Translations under genes and position numbers: made by a program
Notes under the pieces: generated by a model
Database searches by the model: none
What the model was told of the DNA's origin: nothing
The model's input: only the letters and a program-made list of their open reading frames with translations
In this document: in pieces, positions 37,299 to 45,513 of the stretch
Position numbering within the stretch: position 1 is the first letter of the stretch
How the letters are laid out: every line of letters starts with the position of its first letter
Assembly: GCA_002255925.1 (NCBI GenBank)
Contig: NKIH01000007.1
Span: forward strand, 62,001-126,000
Direction of reading: 5' to 3'
Source of the DNA: Burkholderiales bacterium PBB6
GTDB lineage: Bacteria > Pseudomonadota > Gammaproteobacteria > Burkholderiales > Burkholderiaceae_C
DNA length: 64,000 nt

Positions 37299-38213
37299 TC
37301 AGAACTCGTTCATCACAACGCCAGCGATCTGACTGCCGGTGGCCTCAAGGTTCCGGACAACCTCCTGCAGCGAGGCAATCTTGGCTTTGTCTTTGCGGGC
37401 AACAACCAGCGAAACGCCGCAGCGTGCCGCAACAACGATGCCGTCAGCACCGTATTGCGCTGCGGGCGTATCAACGATCACATGATCAAATTTGGTGAGC
37501 AGTTCATGGAGCAGCAAGCCAAAAGCGGGGCCTTGCAGCAGCTCCAAGGGGTTGGGCGGGCTGATGCCCACAGCCAGCACAAACAGGTTGGCCACGCCGG
37601 GCACAGCGCGAATGACGCTGTCGCCGCGACGGCCGGCCAGGAGGCCTGACAGACCGCTCTTGGCATCCACGCCGAACACGTCGTGCAGGCGCGGGCCGCG
37701 CAAGTCGGCGTCAACGATCAGCGTGCGTCCGCCCAGCTGCGCCAGCGACACGGCGAGGTTGGCGCAGAAGTAGGTTTTGCCGTCACCCGTATTCGGGCTC
37801 ACCACGGCAAGGGCCTTCTTCACCCTGGGTGCGCCTTCCACGCTGCCCGGCTGGGTGCGCAGCAGGATTTGCGCGCGAATGGCCCGGAAGGCCTCGGCCT
37901 GCTGGCCAAAAGGCTGGTTCAGCACGGCCAGCTCAGGGTTCGACTTTTCAGTCGCCTCGCCGCCGTAGGAGTAGTTGAACTGCTGAGCCAGGGCATGCAG
38001 CACGTCATCAGGCGTGGCAAAACCCAAGGCAATGGCGGCCTCACCAAACTTCACGCCGTGGCTGCGCTGGTATTTCAGGATCTGCTCAACCTGCTCGGCG
38101 CTCAGGTTGCGGGTGTCACGGATGATGTCGCCGATGCTGCGAACGTCGTCGTGCGTGGGCAGGTTGCCGAAGGTAGAGGCCTGTGCGTCAGGCGAATTGA
38201 ATTCTTGTGCCAT
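37299..38213 (-). CDS. epsG: EpsG, chain-length-determinant tyrosine kinase-like ATPase
   Basis: A 304-residue cytoplasmic BY-kinase-like protein. Residues about 25-85 resemble the MshE/GspE N-terminal domain. The ATPase core follows: Walker A SPNTGDGKTYF, Walker A' LIVDADLRGPRLH and Walker B HVIVDTPA. There is no C-terminal tyrosine cluster (it ends GVVMNEF), unlike Wzc, so autophosphorylation may be absent or at another site. It partners the separate membrane protein EpsF to set chain length. Twelve bases after epsF. Confidence 0.92.
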   Translation of the reverse strand: MAQEFNSPDAQASTFGNLPTHDDVRSIGDIIRDTRNLSAEQVEQILKYQRSHGVKFGEAAIALGFATPDDVLHALAQQFNYSYGGEATEKSNPELAVLNQPFGQQAEAFRAIRAQILLRTQPGSVEGAPRVKKALAVVSPNTGDGKTYFCANLAVSLAQLGGRTLIVDADLRGPRLHDVFGVDAKSGLSGLLAGRRGDSVIRAVPGVANLFVLAVGISPPNPLELLQGPAFGLLLHELLTKFDHVIVDTPAAQYGADGIVVAARCGVSLVVARKDKAKIASLQEVVRNLEATGSQIAGVVMNEF

Positions 38214-38225
38214 GGGTCAGGGCTC

Positions 38226-39647
38226 TCAGCCTTGTTTCTTGTCGGGGGCCGGCAGGCGGCCCGAAATAACGCGCTGCGCCATCAACGAGGGTGGACCATG
38301 CTTGACCGCGGGCTTCGGCATCACGCCAAGGATGGGCAAGCCCAAGGAAACGACCAGGTCTTCACTGCCTCGAATCCGGCGGTCCATGACTTCACGCACA
38401 TAGGCCAGCAAGATGGCAAAAAAGGCGCCGACCAACACACCGAGAACGATGTTGCGGAGCACCTTGGGGCCCGATGGCAGCAAAGGTGGGCTGGCCGGGC
38501 TCAGCACATTCACGTTGCTTTGCTGGGTTTGGCTTTCAAGGTTGCTCTGGTTTGTTCGGGCCACCAGCACGTCGTAGGCCTTCTGGGCGTTGTCAACGTC
38601 GCGCTGCAGCACGCTCATCTCGTCGCGGCCACCCTTCAGCTTCAGCACCTTGGCACGCTGGGCTTCCAGCTGCGCACGCACATCAGCCACTCGGGCAGAG
38701 TTCACGTTGGCATTGATGGTGGTGCTGCCTGCGGCGCGCTTGGTTTCAAGCTCCAGGCGGCTACGCAGTTCGGTGATGTTGGCGCGGGCTTGCACTACCT
38801 GCGGATGGTTGGCGCCCAAGCGGGTGTTCAACTCTTGCAGGTTGGCTTCAGCACGACCCAACTCCAACCGGATATTGCTGACGACCGGGTTGTTCAGCAC
38901 CTCGCTCATGCGGTCGCCACTGCCCGCCGATTGCGCGCTGCGGCTGTTTGATTCAGCAGCCAGCGACTGCAACATCACCAATTGGCTGTTCAGCTCATTC
39001 AGGCGCTGGGTTTCAACGTCCAGGCGTTCGTCGCTGCCGATGATGCCGCTGGTTTGCTGGTATTCGCTCAAACGGGCTTGGGCTGCTTCCAGCACTTCGC
39101 GGGCTTCCTTCGAACGCTGATCGAAGAAGCCGCTGTACTGGCGGGCCGGGTCCACGCGCAGTTCGATGGCCGTGTCGATGTAGGCCTGCACAAAGGCGTT
39201 CGCCACACCGGCCGCGAATTGCGGGTCAGGCGCTTGATAGCTGACGCTGATGACATTCGACTCGCGGCTGGGCTTCACGTCGAGTTGCTGCTGAAACACG
39301 TTGCCCAGCCAGTCCTCAATCGTGCCCTCGCCCTTGGTGGCGTCTTGCCACTGCTCTCGCACCTGCGGGTTCTGGTCGAGCTTCAGGTTGCGAATCACGC
39401 GGCGGGCCACGCGGTCGCTGGTGATGATGTCGACCTGCGTGGCCATCAACGCAAGATTGGCCATGCCGCCACCAATCATCCCGGTGATCGGATCAGGCTT
39501 CACGTCCACCACCACACTCGCCGTCGCCGTGAACTTCTTCGGCAGCAACAAACTCACCACCACGGCAGTCAACACAGTCAGCGCAAACACCAGCGCCGAC
39601 AACTTCCAGCGCGCACGCAGGATGGACAGGAATTGAGTAAAGGTCAT
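38226..39647 (-). CDS. epsF: EpsF, chain length determinant (Wzz/PCP family)
   Basis: A 473-residue polysaccharide co-polymerase: an N-terminal transmembrane segment (LVFALTVLTAVVVSLLL), a Wzz domain with KFTATASVVVDVKPDPI, a long helical/coiled-coil periplasmic middle (about 180-390), and a second transmembrane segment near 415 after a Pro-rich SPASPPLLPSGPK. It controls polymer length with EpsG and connects to EpsE. Confidence 0.93.
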   Translation of the reverse strand: MTFTQFLSILRARWKLSALVFALTVLTAVVVSLLLPKKFTATASVVVDVKPDPITGMIGGGMANLALMATQVDIITSDRVARRVIRNLKLDQNPQVREQWQDATKGEGTIEDWLGNVFQQQLDVKPSRESNVISVSYQAPDPQFAAGVANAFVQAYIDTAIELRVDPARQYSGFFDQRSKEAREVLEAAQARLSEYQQTSGIIGSDERLDVETQRLNELNSQLVMLQSLAAESNSRSAQSAGSGDRMSEVLNNPVVSNIRLELGRAEANLQELNTRLGANHPQVVQARANITELRSRLELETKRAAGSTTINANVNSARVADVRAQLEAQRAKVLKLKGGRDEMSVLQRDVDNAQKAYDVLVARTNQSNLESQTQQSNVNVLSPASPPLLPSGPKVLRNIVLGVLVGAFFAILLAYVREVMDRRIRGSEDLVVSLGLPILGVMPKPAVKHGPPSLMAQRVISGRLPAPDKKQG

Positions 39648-39661
39648 CTGGGTTCAGGCAG

Positions 39662-40510
39662 TCAGAACAGGCTCTCGCGAACGTAGATCACGTCGCCGTC
39701 ACGCAGGGTTTCGTCCATGGCGGGTTGCAGCACTTCAGGCTTGCCCTCGCCGCTGCGGCGGTGCACGCGAATGCCCTTTTCAGTGCCGCGTTGCGTCAGG
39801 CCACCACCGGCGGCCAGGCCTTGCAGCAGCGTCATGCCGCGCTCCAGGCGCAGCTGGCCGGGGCGTTGCACTTCACCGTAGATGTAGACCAGCGGTGCGC
39901 GCTCAACGTAAACCACGTCGTTGCCTTGCAGCACCAGGTCTTCGCTGCGCTGGGCGCCGGTGAACACGGTGGGCAGGTCAACCTGCTTGCGGAACGGCTG
40001 CTGGTTGCGGGTGCCCACCACGGTGATGGTGTCGCCACCCACGTTGGTCAGCACGCCGCCGGCCAGGGCCAGCACGTCGCTCAGGCGGGTGCCGGCTTGC
40101 TCCAGCGCGTAGCGGCCGGGGCGGCCCACCTGGCCCAGCACGCTCACCTGGCTGCCGCGGGCTTGCATCAGCACCACGGTCACTTGCGGGTTCTTGACGA
40201 AGTCACCCTTCACCAGGCCGCTGGCGATGAGCTTTTCAGCTTCGCCCACGCTCAGGCCGCCCACACGCAGGCCGCCCAGCAGGGGGTAAGAGATGACGCC
40301 GCCGTCAGACAGGCGGGTTTCCAGGCTCAGGTCGAGGTTTTGGTAAACGGCGATGCGGATCACATCACCGGGGCCCAGCTTGTATTCAGCCACTTCAGCC
40401 GGCACGTTGGCGGCGGCTTGTTGGGCATTCGCGGGGCTGGAAGACAGCCAGGTGGCCAGCAAGGCGGCGGTGGCGAACACCGCCAGGCGCAGAGAACGGG
40501 GTTGCAGCAT
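39662..40510 (-). CDS. epsE: EpsE, polysaccharide export protein (Wza-like)
   Basis: A 282-residue periplasmic/outer-membrane export protein: signal peptide ALLATWLSSSPANA, then a polysaccharide export domain (EYKLGPGDVIRIAVYQN) and SLBB-type regions (VSVLGQVGRPGRYAL; VYIYGEVQRPGQLRL). It has no lipobox. The ATG at 40510 shares one base with the epsD stop (TGATG); the GTG at 40513 is an alternative. It forms the outer-membrane channel part of the Wzx/Wzy export route. Confidence 0.93.
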   Translation of the reverse strand: MLQPRSLRLAVFATAALLATWLSSSPANAQQAAANVPAEVAEYKLGPGDVIRIAVYQNLDLSLETRLSDGGVISYPLLGGLRVGGLSVGEAEKLIASGLVKGDFVKNPQVTVVLMQARGSQVSVLGQVGRPGRYALEQAGTRLSDVLALAGGVLTNVGGDTITVVGTRNQQPFRKQVDLPTVFTGAQRSEDLVLQGNDVVYVERAPLVYIYGEVQRPGQLRLERGMTLLQGLAAGGGLTQRGTEKGIRVHRRSGEGKPEVLQPAMDETLRDGDVIYVRESLF

Positions 40511-41499
40511 CACTTGATTCCAAGGCCTTTTTTGAGCGTGGCTTCGTCGAGCCCACCGGAAGCCGGGGTGGCACTTGGTGCAGCCGGGGTGGCAGCAGTG
40601 GGTGCAGGGGCAGGTTGAGCAAGATTTGCGCCGGAGGCCGCATCGGCCGCCTTCTCTGCAAACTTGCCGAGGTACTCAACTTTGGCAGCCGTGCGCAACG
40701 CTTTGATGTCAGCGGCCACGGTGTTGCGCTTGCGGTCGTTGGACAGGAACAACTCGATGGCCGGACGGGCCTGTTCCAGCGTCACCGGCTCCGACTTGCT
40801 GCTCGCGATGTTCACCACCTTCAAGCCACCGGGCAGCGGCAGCACCAGGCTTTGGCCGTCGGCCAGCGTGCCCAGCTTGGCCACCAACGACAGCGGCAGC
40901 GCTTCGGCGGGCTGGGTGGCAGCGTTGTTGCTCGATGGCAGTTGCAGCGCCTTCAACACCTCTTGCACGTCATGCGTGCTCTTGGTGGCCTGCAGGCGGG
41001 CCTGGGCCTCGACCATGCGGGCTTCAGGCACCTGCACATTGAACTCTTGCAGGTTGTAGATGCGGCGGTTGCTGAACAGCGCAGGCGTGTCGTTGAAGTA
41101 CTTCTGCACTTCGTCAGGCGTGGGCTTGGCCACTGACTCAGCCACCTTGTCGCCATAGGCGCGGGCAATGATGTCGCGCTTGGCGGCTTCAATGGCGGCC
41201 ACCACCTGCGGCTGTCGGTCGAGCTTCAGCTCTTCAGCCTTCTGCACAGCCAGTTCCTGGTCGATCAGGCGTTCCAGCAACTGGCGGCTGACGGCTTCGG
41301 TTTGCTCAGGGGCCAGGCCGCGCTGCTGTTGCAGCGCCTGGTTGATCTGGTGCACGGTGATTTCACCGCTGTTCACACGGGCCGCGGCCTGCGTGGCCGC
41401 CTTGTCTTTGCTACCGCCACAACCAATCAAAACCACTGACGCAACGACGCCGAGCGCCATGGCCGCCGAGCGGCTGGCGCTCATCTTGTAACTCTTCAT
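40510..41499 (-). CDS. epsD: EpsD, peptidyl-prolyl isomerase-like lipoprotein
   Basis: A 329-residue exported lipoprotein: signal peptide with lipobox LIGC (Cys27), a SurA/PpiD-like N-terminal helical domain (INQALQQQRGLAPEQ, LLERLIDQELAVQKAEEL) and a weak parvulin-like middle domain; the C-terminus is Ala/Pro-rich. It is annotated in related loci as the EpsD family peptidyl-prolyl isomerase, probably a chaperone for outer-membrane export parts. The ATG at 41499 has AGGGAA upstream. First gene of the long minus-strand operon. Confidence 0.9.
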   Translation of the reverse strand: MKSYKMSASRSAAMALGVVASVVLIGCGGSKDKAATQAAARVNSGEITVHQINQALQQQRGLAPEQTEAVSRQLLERLIDQELAVQKAEELKLDRQPQVVAAIEAAKRDIIARAYGDKVAESVAKPTPDEVQKYFNDTPALFSNRRIYNLQEFNVQVPEARMVEAQARLQATKSTHDVQEVLKALQLPSSNNAATQPAEALPLSLVAKLGTLADGQSLVLPLPGGLKVVNIASSKSEPVTLEQARPAIELFLSNDRKRNTVAADIKALRTAAKVEYLGKFAEKAADAASGANLAQPAPAPTAATPAAPSATPASGGLDEATLKKGLGIK

Positions 41500-41766
41500 G
41501 CTGTTCCCTGAGCTGATGGCCGGCCAGATGCCGACAGACCGCACTGATTGTGTGCGGCATGGCAGGAATTGACCATCGGACAATCTGCGGATGTAACCAA
41601 AGATTTTAAGCGGGCGAAGCTTTGTTACGGGTTACTACCGAGCAACCGTTACGTCTCTGACGCCGCATCCCCCTACCTTGTTGAAGGGAGCAATCCCCAC
41701 ACCCGGGCCCGGTCTTTGACTGCACAATGTGCGGTGCAACAGAACTCACTGCACAAAGGTGGTTAC
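41500..41766. promoter_or_regulatory. Divergent regulatory region between epsD and the HU-like gene
   Basis: A 267-base spacer that must contain the promoters of the eps operon and of the HU-like operon. It has several GTTAC/GTAAC pentamers (41593, 41624, 41631, 41648), and an inverted repeat around TGCCGCAC/GTGCGG near 41551-41572. No clean sigma-54 site was found. Which boxes drive each gene is uncertain. Confidence 0.45.
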
Positions 41767-42171
41767 ATGGGTATGAAGGAACTGGCCGCAAAAGTGGCCG
41801 CTGAACACGCTGACATCCCGGCCAACAAGGTCACGGCACTGGTTCGCGCCACGCTGAAGGCCCTGCACCAGGAACTGACCGACACCACCGAGAAGACGGT
41901 GAAGCTGCCGCCGCTGGGCAGCTTCGTGCTGGTCAACAAGGCTGCCGGTGAAGACGACGGCGAAGGCCGCCGCAAGGTGCATCTGCGCCTGACCAAGCCG
42001 AAGGACGAGTCTGAAGAAGCCCCTGAAGGCAAGGCTGAAAAGATCGCCGAGAAGAAGGCCGCCAAGGCAGCCTCCCCCGAGCGTGAAGCCAAGAAGGCAG
42101 AGCGCCAGGCTGGCAAGGCTGACAAGCAGGCTGCCCGCAAGGCCGCCAAGTCACAGAAGGCCGAGAGCTGA
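41767..42171 (+). CDS. HU/IHF-like DNA-binding protein with Ala/Lys-rich C-terminal tail
   Basis: A 134-residue basic protein. Residues 1-60 follow the HU pattern ([52 protein letters not shown]), but the DNA-intercalating arm is replaced by [18 protein letters not shown]. Residues about 80-134 are a low-complexity Ala/Lys/Glu tail like eukaryotic histone H1 ([18 protein letters not shown]). ATG at 41767 with AAGGTGG upstream. It leads a three-gene operon with an acyltransferase and a sulfotransferase, and is divergent from epsD. It may be a nucleoid or regulatory protein for this locus; role inferred. Confidence 0.82.
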   Translation: MGMKELAAKVAAEHADIPANKVTALVRATLKALHQELTDTTEKTVKLPPLGSFVLVNKAAGEDDGEGRRKVHLRLTKPKDESEEAPEGKAEKIAEKKAAKAASPEREAKKAERQAGKADKQAARKAAKSQKAES

Positions 42172-42182
42172 GTTCTGGCCGG

Positions 42183-42980
42183 ATGCCGCTTGCGCTGAGC
42201 AGCGACGCCATCAGCCGCCTGGCGGCCGGTGGCGTCACGATGAACTTGAAGCCGGGCGCCCGGCTCCCCGACGAATCCATCTTCGAGCCGCCCTGCAGCT
42301 TGAAGTGGATGGAAGTGCAGCACTCGCTGCACCTGGGCGCGTTCAGCTACGGCGTGAGCGGTTTTTACTACGGCTGCCGCATCGGGCGTTATTGCTCGTT
42401 CGGCGAAGAGGTGCAGATTGGCCGGCACCCCCACCCGATGGCCTGGGCCAGCACCTCACCGTTCTTCTATGAGCGCACAGAGGGCATCCTCAACCAGCCC
42501 TTGCCGGCGGGTGAGACGCTGTCACCGGCCGATGATTTCCGGCGCAGCACGCCACCCGCGGTGGCCACGCTCACCCATATCGGCCATGACGTGTGGATAG
42601 GCCACGGCGCGTTTGTGCTGCCGGGCGTGCACATTGGCAATGGCGCGGTGATTGCGGCCAGGTCGGTGGTGACGAAAGACGTGCCGCCGTATGCGGTGGT
42701 GGCGGGCTCACCGGCCACCATCAAGCGCATGCGCTTTGACGACGCCACCATTGAAGCGCTGCAAGCCTCAAGCTGGTGGGATTACGCCCCTTGGCAACTC
42801 AAGGGCCTGACGGTGGACGAGCCTCTGGCGTTTGCCGCCGCCGTGAGCGCCCTGCGGGCACGCGGCTTGCAGCCCTGGCAGCCAGACAAGCTCGACGCCG
42901 CCGCCGAGTTGGCCCAACTACCCCCCCGGCCAAAGCGGTCGCTTTGGCAGAAGATCTGGAAGAAAGCAGGCTTTCGATGA
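42183..42980 (+). CDS. Hexapeptide-repeat acyltransferase
   Basis: A 265-residue left-handed beta-helix protein of the CatB/LpxA-like group: [57 protein letters not shown] and [16 protein letters not shown]. These enzymes acetylate sugars or antibiotics with acetyl-CoA; the polysaccharide setting favours a sugar. Starts 11 bases after the HU-like stop and overlaps the sulfotransferase start by 4 bases (ATGA). Confidence 0.85.
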   Translation: MPLALSSDAISRLAAGGVTMNLKPGARLPDESIFEPPCSLKWMEVQHSLHLGAFSYGVSGFYYGCRIGRYCSFGEEVQIGRHPHPMAWASTSPFFYERTEGILNQPLPAGETLSPADDFRRSTPPAVATLTHIGHDVWIGHGAFVLPGVHIGNGAVIAARSVVTKDVPPYAVVAGSPATIKRMRFDDATIEALQASSWWDYAPWQLKGLTVDEPLAFAAAVSALRARGLQPWQPDKLDAAAELAQLPPRPKRSLWQKIWKKAGFR

Positions 42981-43819
42981 CCGCCCCCATCTTTATCAAA
43001 GACGTGTGGCCCGATCCGCACTTCAAGAAGATCGGCGAGCACTTCGACCTCTGCTCCCGTGCCCAGCTGGCAGAAGACCGCCAAGCCCTGGCCGCCGAGC
43101 TGAACAGCCTGACCTCGTTCTACGTGATCTGCTTCACCAACCGGTGCGGCTCGAACCACCTGGCCCAGTGCCTGGCCTCAGACGGCCGGCTGATGCAGGC
43201 CAGTGAGGTGCTGAACGAGGAAGCGGTGATCAACAACGCACTGAAGCATGGCTTCACCAGCTTTGATCAGTACCTGACCTGGCTGATCAAGACCCAGAAG
43301 GGTGCGCATGGCGTGTTCGGCCTGAAGGCCAGCGCCGGCCAGCTGCTGGGGCTGTACAACCTCGGCATTCTGAAATTGCTGGGGCCGCGGCTGAAGTTGA
43401 TCCACTCGTTCCGCCGCGAGGTGATGGCGCAGGCGGTGTCGCTGTTCATCGCCAACAAAACCAAGCGCTGGACAAGCACGCAAACCGCGCAGGCCGGCGA
43501 AGACGCCGTGCAATACAACAGCGTCGAGCTGATGGCGATTGCCAACAGCATTTGCCACCAGAACGCCCTGCTCACGCTGCTGTTCAACGTGATGCAACTG
43601 GACGCTGCCAAGGTGCCCTACGACAAGCTGGTGGAAGAGCCCGAAAAGGTGGTGCGCCGCCTGGGCCGCCAGCTGGGCGTGACGCAACTGCGCCTGGTGC
43701 CTGAGAAGCTGGCCTACCAGAAGCAGGCCGACGCCCTGAACGACCGGCTGCTGATGCAGCTTGCCGCCGACCACAGCCTGGGCGGCACCGGTGCGCCGCC
43801 CCCGATGCCCGAGCCCTGA
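42977..43819 (+). CDS. Sulfotransferase, Stf0-like
   Basis: A 280-residue cytoplasmic protein. The N-terminal phosphosulfate-binding loop fits [18 protein letters not shown] at 53-70 (family pattern YxxxRSGST with Cys for Ser and Asn for Thr). The [20 protein letters not shown] segment near 143-162 matches the 3'-phosphate-binding region, and [18 protein letters not shown] is a usual C-terminal element. It would move sulfate from PAPS to a sugar; PAPS comes from CysD/CysNC at the left edge. Its ATG overlaps the acyltransferase stop. Acceptor unknown. Confidence 0.78.
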   Translation: MTAPIFIKDVWPDPHFKKIGEHFDLCSRAQLAEDRQALAAELNSLTSFYVICFTNRCGSNHLAQCLASDGRLMQASEVLNEEAVINNALKHGFTSFDQYLTWLIKTQKGAHGVFGLKASAGQLLGLYNLGILKLLGPRLKLIHSFRREVMAQAVSLFIANKTKRWTSTQTAQAGEDAVQYNSVELMAIANSICHQNALLTLLFNVMQLDAAKVPYDKLVEEPEKVVRRLGRQLGVTQLRLVPEKLAYQKQADALNDRLLMQLAADHSLGGTGAPPPMPEP

Positions 43820-43823
43820 CCGA

Positions 43824-45260
43824 TCAGTTCTGCGGGCCGACGTACAGCTGGCTGAAGCTGCCGCCAATCGAGGCCTGCCGGCCGGCGATGGGGTTGTGCA
43901 CCTCCTGCGCCTGCGCCACAGACATCAAGGCCCAGGCCGTGCGGTCATTCCAGCGGCTGCCCCAGGTGCTGGCCATCTGCGCATCAGACACCGCCGACGG
44001 CGTGGAGCCGTTCTGGCGCGCCACCACGATGCGCAGTGCGTTCAGCAGCTGATCAAAGCTGATGCGCAGGTCGAAGTCGAGGTTGCTGAAGGCCTGGAAC
44101 TGCGCCGTGTTGCCACGCGAGACGAACAAGCCGAGGCCGGTGGAATCATCGGTGATGGTGGTGCCCGCCGCCTTGGCCGGCCCCTCGATGACCGGGATGC
44201 CGCCCTGCGCCGCGTCAAACCACACCTTGCCGTTCTGGAACCAGGCGACCGACGACCAGTCGTCGATGCCGGCGCGCTGGATGGCCGTGTTGAACAGGTA
44301 ATGCAGCTGGCAGGGCCGCGCCGACGTGACGCCGCCGTCCACGCAACTGGCGTTGACGAAGTTCACCGTGATCTGCTGCTTGGCCTGCACGGGCGAGCCC
44401 GAGATCACCTCGGTGCCCACATTGATGGCCCTGACCGTCTGGCTGGCCACCACGCGCGCATCGGCCACCGTGGGAATGGGGCTGCCCACCCACGGACGGC
44501 GCGGTGCTGAGCGCCAGTCTTGCCGGAACTGCACGAAGGTGCCGTTGATGTTGGCATTGGTGCCGTTGCCGTTCTGCCCGGCGCTGGTGTAGGGCTGCAG
44601 CAGGCTGGCGTTGCCCGTTGAGACACCCGTGCCGGTGTACAGGCCCACACCGCCGCCCGTGGCCGTGCTCGGGTTGAGCACCACCATGTTCGGGCCGCTC
44701 AAACCTTGTGAATCAGCTGCGCAGGCCGAAAACGCGCCCGACGGCGACCAGCGCCGCAGGCCGCTGGCGGAGGTATCAATGCCGGTGCGCGTGCCCACGT
44801 CACTCAAGGCGGCGTCGTCACCATTGGCCACCGGGCCGTCGTTCGCGGGCGTGTTGCAGCCCCGCCCCTGGCCGAAGAAGTTGATCTTCATGCCGGCCGC
44901 GTACAGGCGCTCGCTGCCCGTGGGGTTCCAGGTGGCGAACACCGCGCCGCCGGCTGCGGCCTGCAGGCCGTCGTCGGTGCTGAGGGCGCTGTTCACCTGG
45001 AAGCGGAAGGACTCGGCGGTGGGCACGATGGCATCGATCACCACCGCAGTCGATCCGCCCCCGCTGCTGTTGTTGTTCGACTGCGGGGTTTCGGGTGTGA
45101 CCACCGCGCTGCTGCCACCGCCCCCGCCGCCGCCGCCACAAGAAGCCAGCGCCAGACTGACGAGCACCGCGCCCGACGTGCGCACGAAGCCACCGGCCAG
45201 GCCGGGGTGATCTGCAAGCCGTATGGGCAGATCGAAGGGTGAAACAACGGGTGCGGACAT
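43824..45260 (-). CDS. Lipoprotein of unknown function with poly-Gly after the lipid cysteine
   Basis: A 478-residue exported protein. The signal peptide ends in the lipobox LASC followed by eight glycines, then a Ser/Asn/Gly-rich linker. The mature part is rich in Gly/Thr/Asn/Ser with aromatic beta-strand segments; I recognise no domain. The ATG at 45260 precedes the signal peptide; the frame extends to 45347. It converges with the sulfotransferase gene (4 bases apart). It may be an outer-membrane lipoprotein tied to polysaccharide attachment, an inference from location only. Confidence 0.7.
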   Translation of the reverse strand: MSAPVVSPFDLPIRLADHPGLAGGFVRTSGAVLVSLALASCGGGGGGGGSSAVVTPETPQSNNNSSGGGSTAVVIDAIVPTAESFRFQVNSALSTDDGLQAAAGGAVFATWNPTGSERLYAAGMKINFFGQGRGCNTPANDGPVANGDDAALSDVGTRTGIDTSASGLRRWSPSGAFSACAADSQGLSGPNMVVLNPSTATGGGVGLYTGTGVSTGNASLLQPYTSAGQNGNGTNANINGTFVQFRQDWRSAPRRPWVGSPIPTVADARVVASQTVRAINVGTEVISGSPVQAKQQITVNFVNASCVDGGVTSARPCQLHYLFNTAIQRAGIDDWSSVAWFQNGKVWFDAAQGGIPVIEGPAKAAGTTITDDSTGLGLFVSRGNTAQFQAFSNLDFDLRISFDQLLNALRIVVARQNGSTPSAVSDAQMASTWGSRWNDRTAWALMSVAQAQEVHNPIAGRQASIGGSFSQLYVGPQN

Positions 45261-45440
45261 GCGAAACCTCGGCAGCAGGCACACCGCACGACATGCGCGG
45301 CGTCTGTCCGTGGTTTCGGAAGAACTGGCTTCGGGGTTGACCGACAACTGCGGTCATTTGCCCGGCTTCATCTCATTCAAGTGGCCGCCAAAACAGGCGC
45401 TGTCGACCACATTTCCGGCAACTTGAGAGCCGGAACAGCA

Positions 45441-45478
45441 CAAAAAAAAGCCCCCGGTTCTTCACCGGAGGCTCGTTT
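45441..45478 (-). terminator. Intrinsic terminator after kpsD
   Basis: On the minus strand, AGCCTCCGGT and ACCGGGGGCT form a long stem with a GAAGA loop, followed by eight T residues. It lies 36 bases after the kpsD stop and ends the capsule export operon. Confidence 0.88.
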
Positions 45479-45513
45479 TGAAGCGTTGAATTGCGGCGCT
45501 TGGCCGCTTCAGG

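Noticed and set aside
45128-45156. GCC-type repeat as a CRISPR or tandem-repeat array
   Set aside because: It is a short glycine-codon run after the lipobox of a lipoprotein, without spacers.
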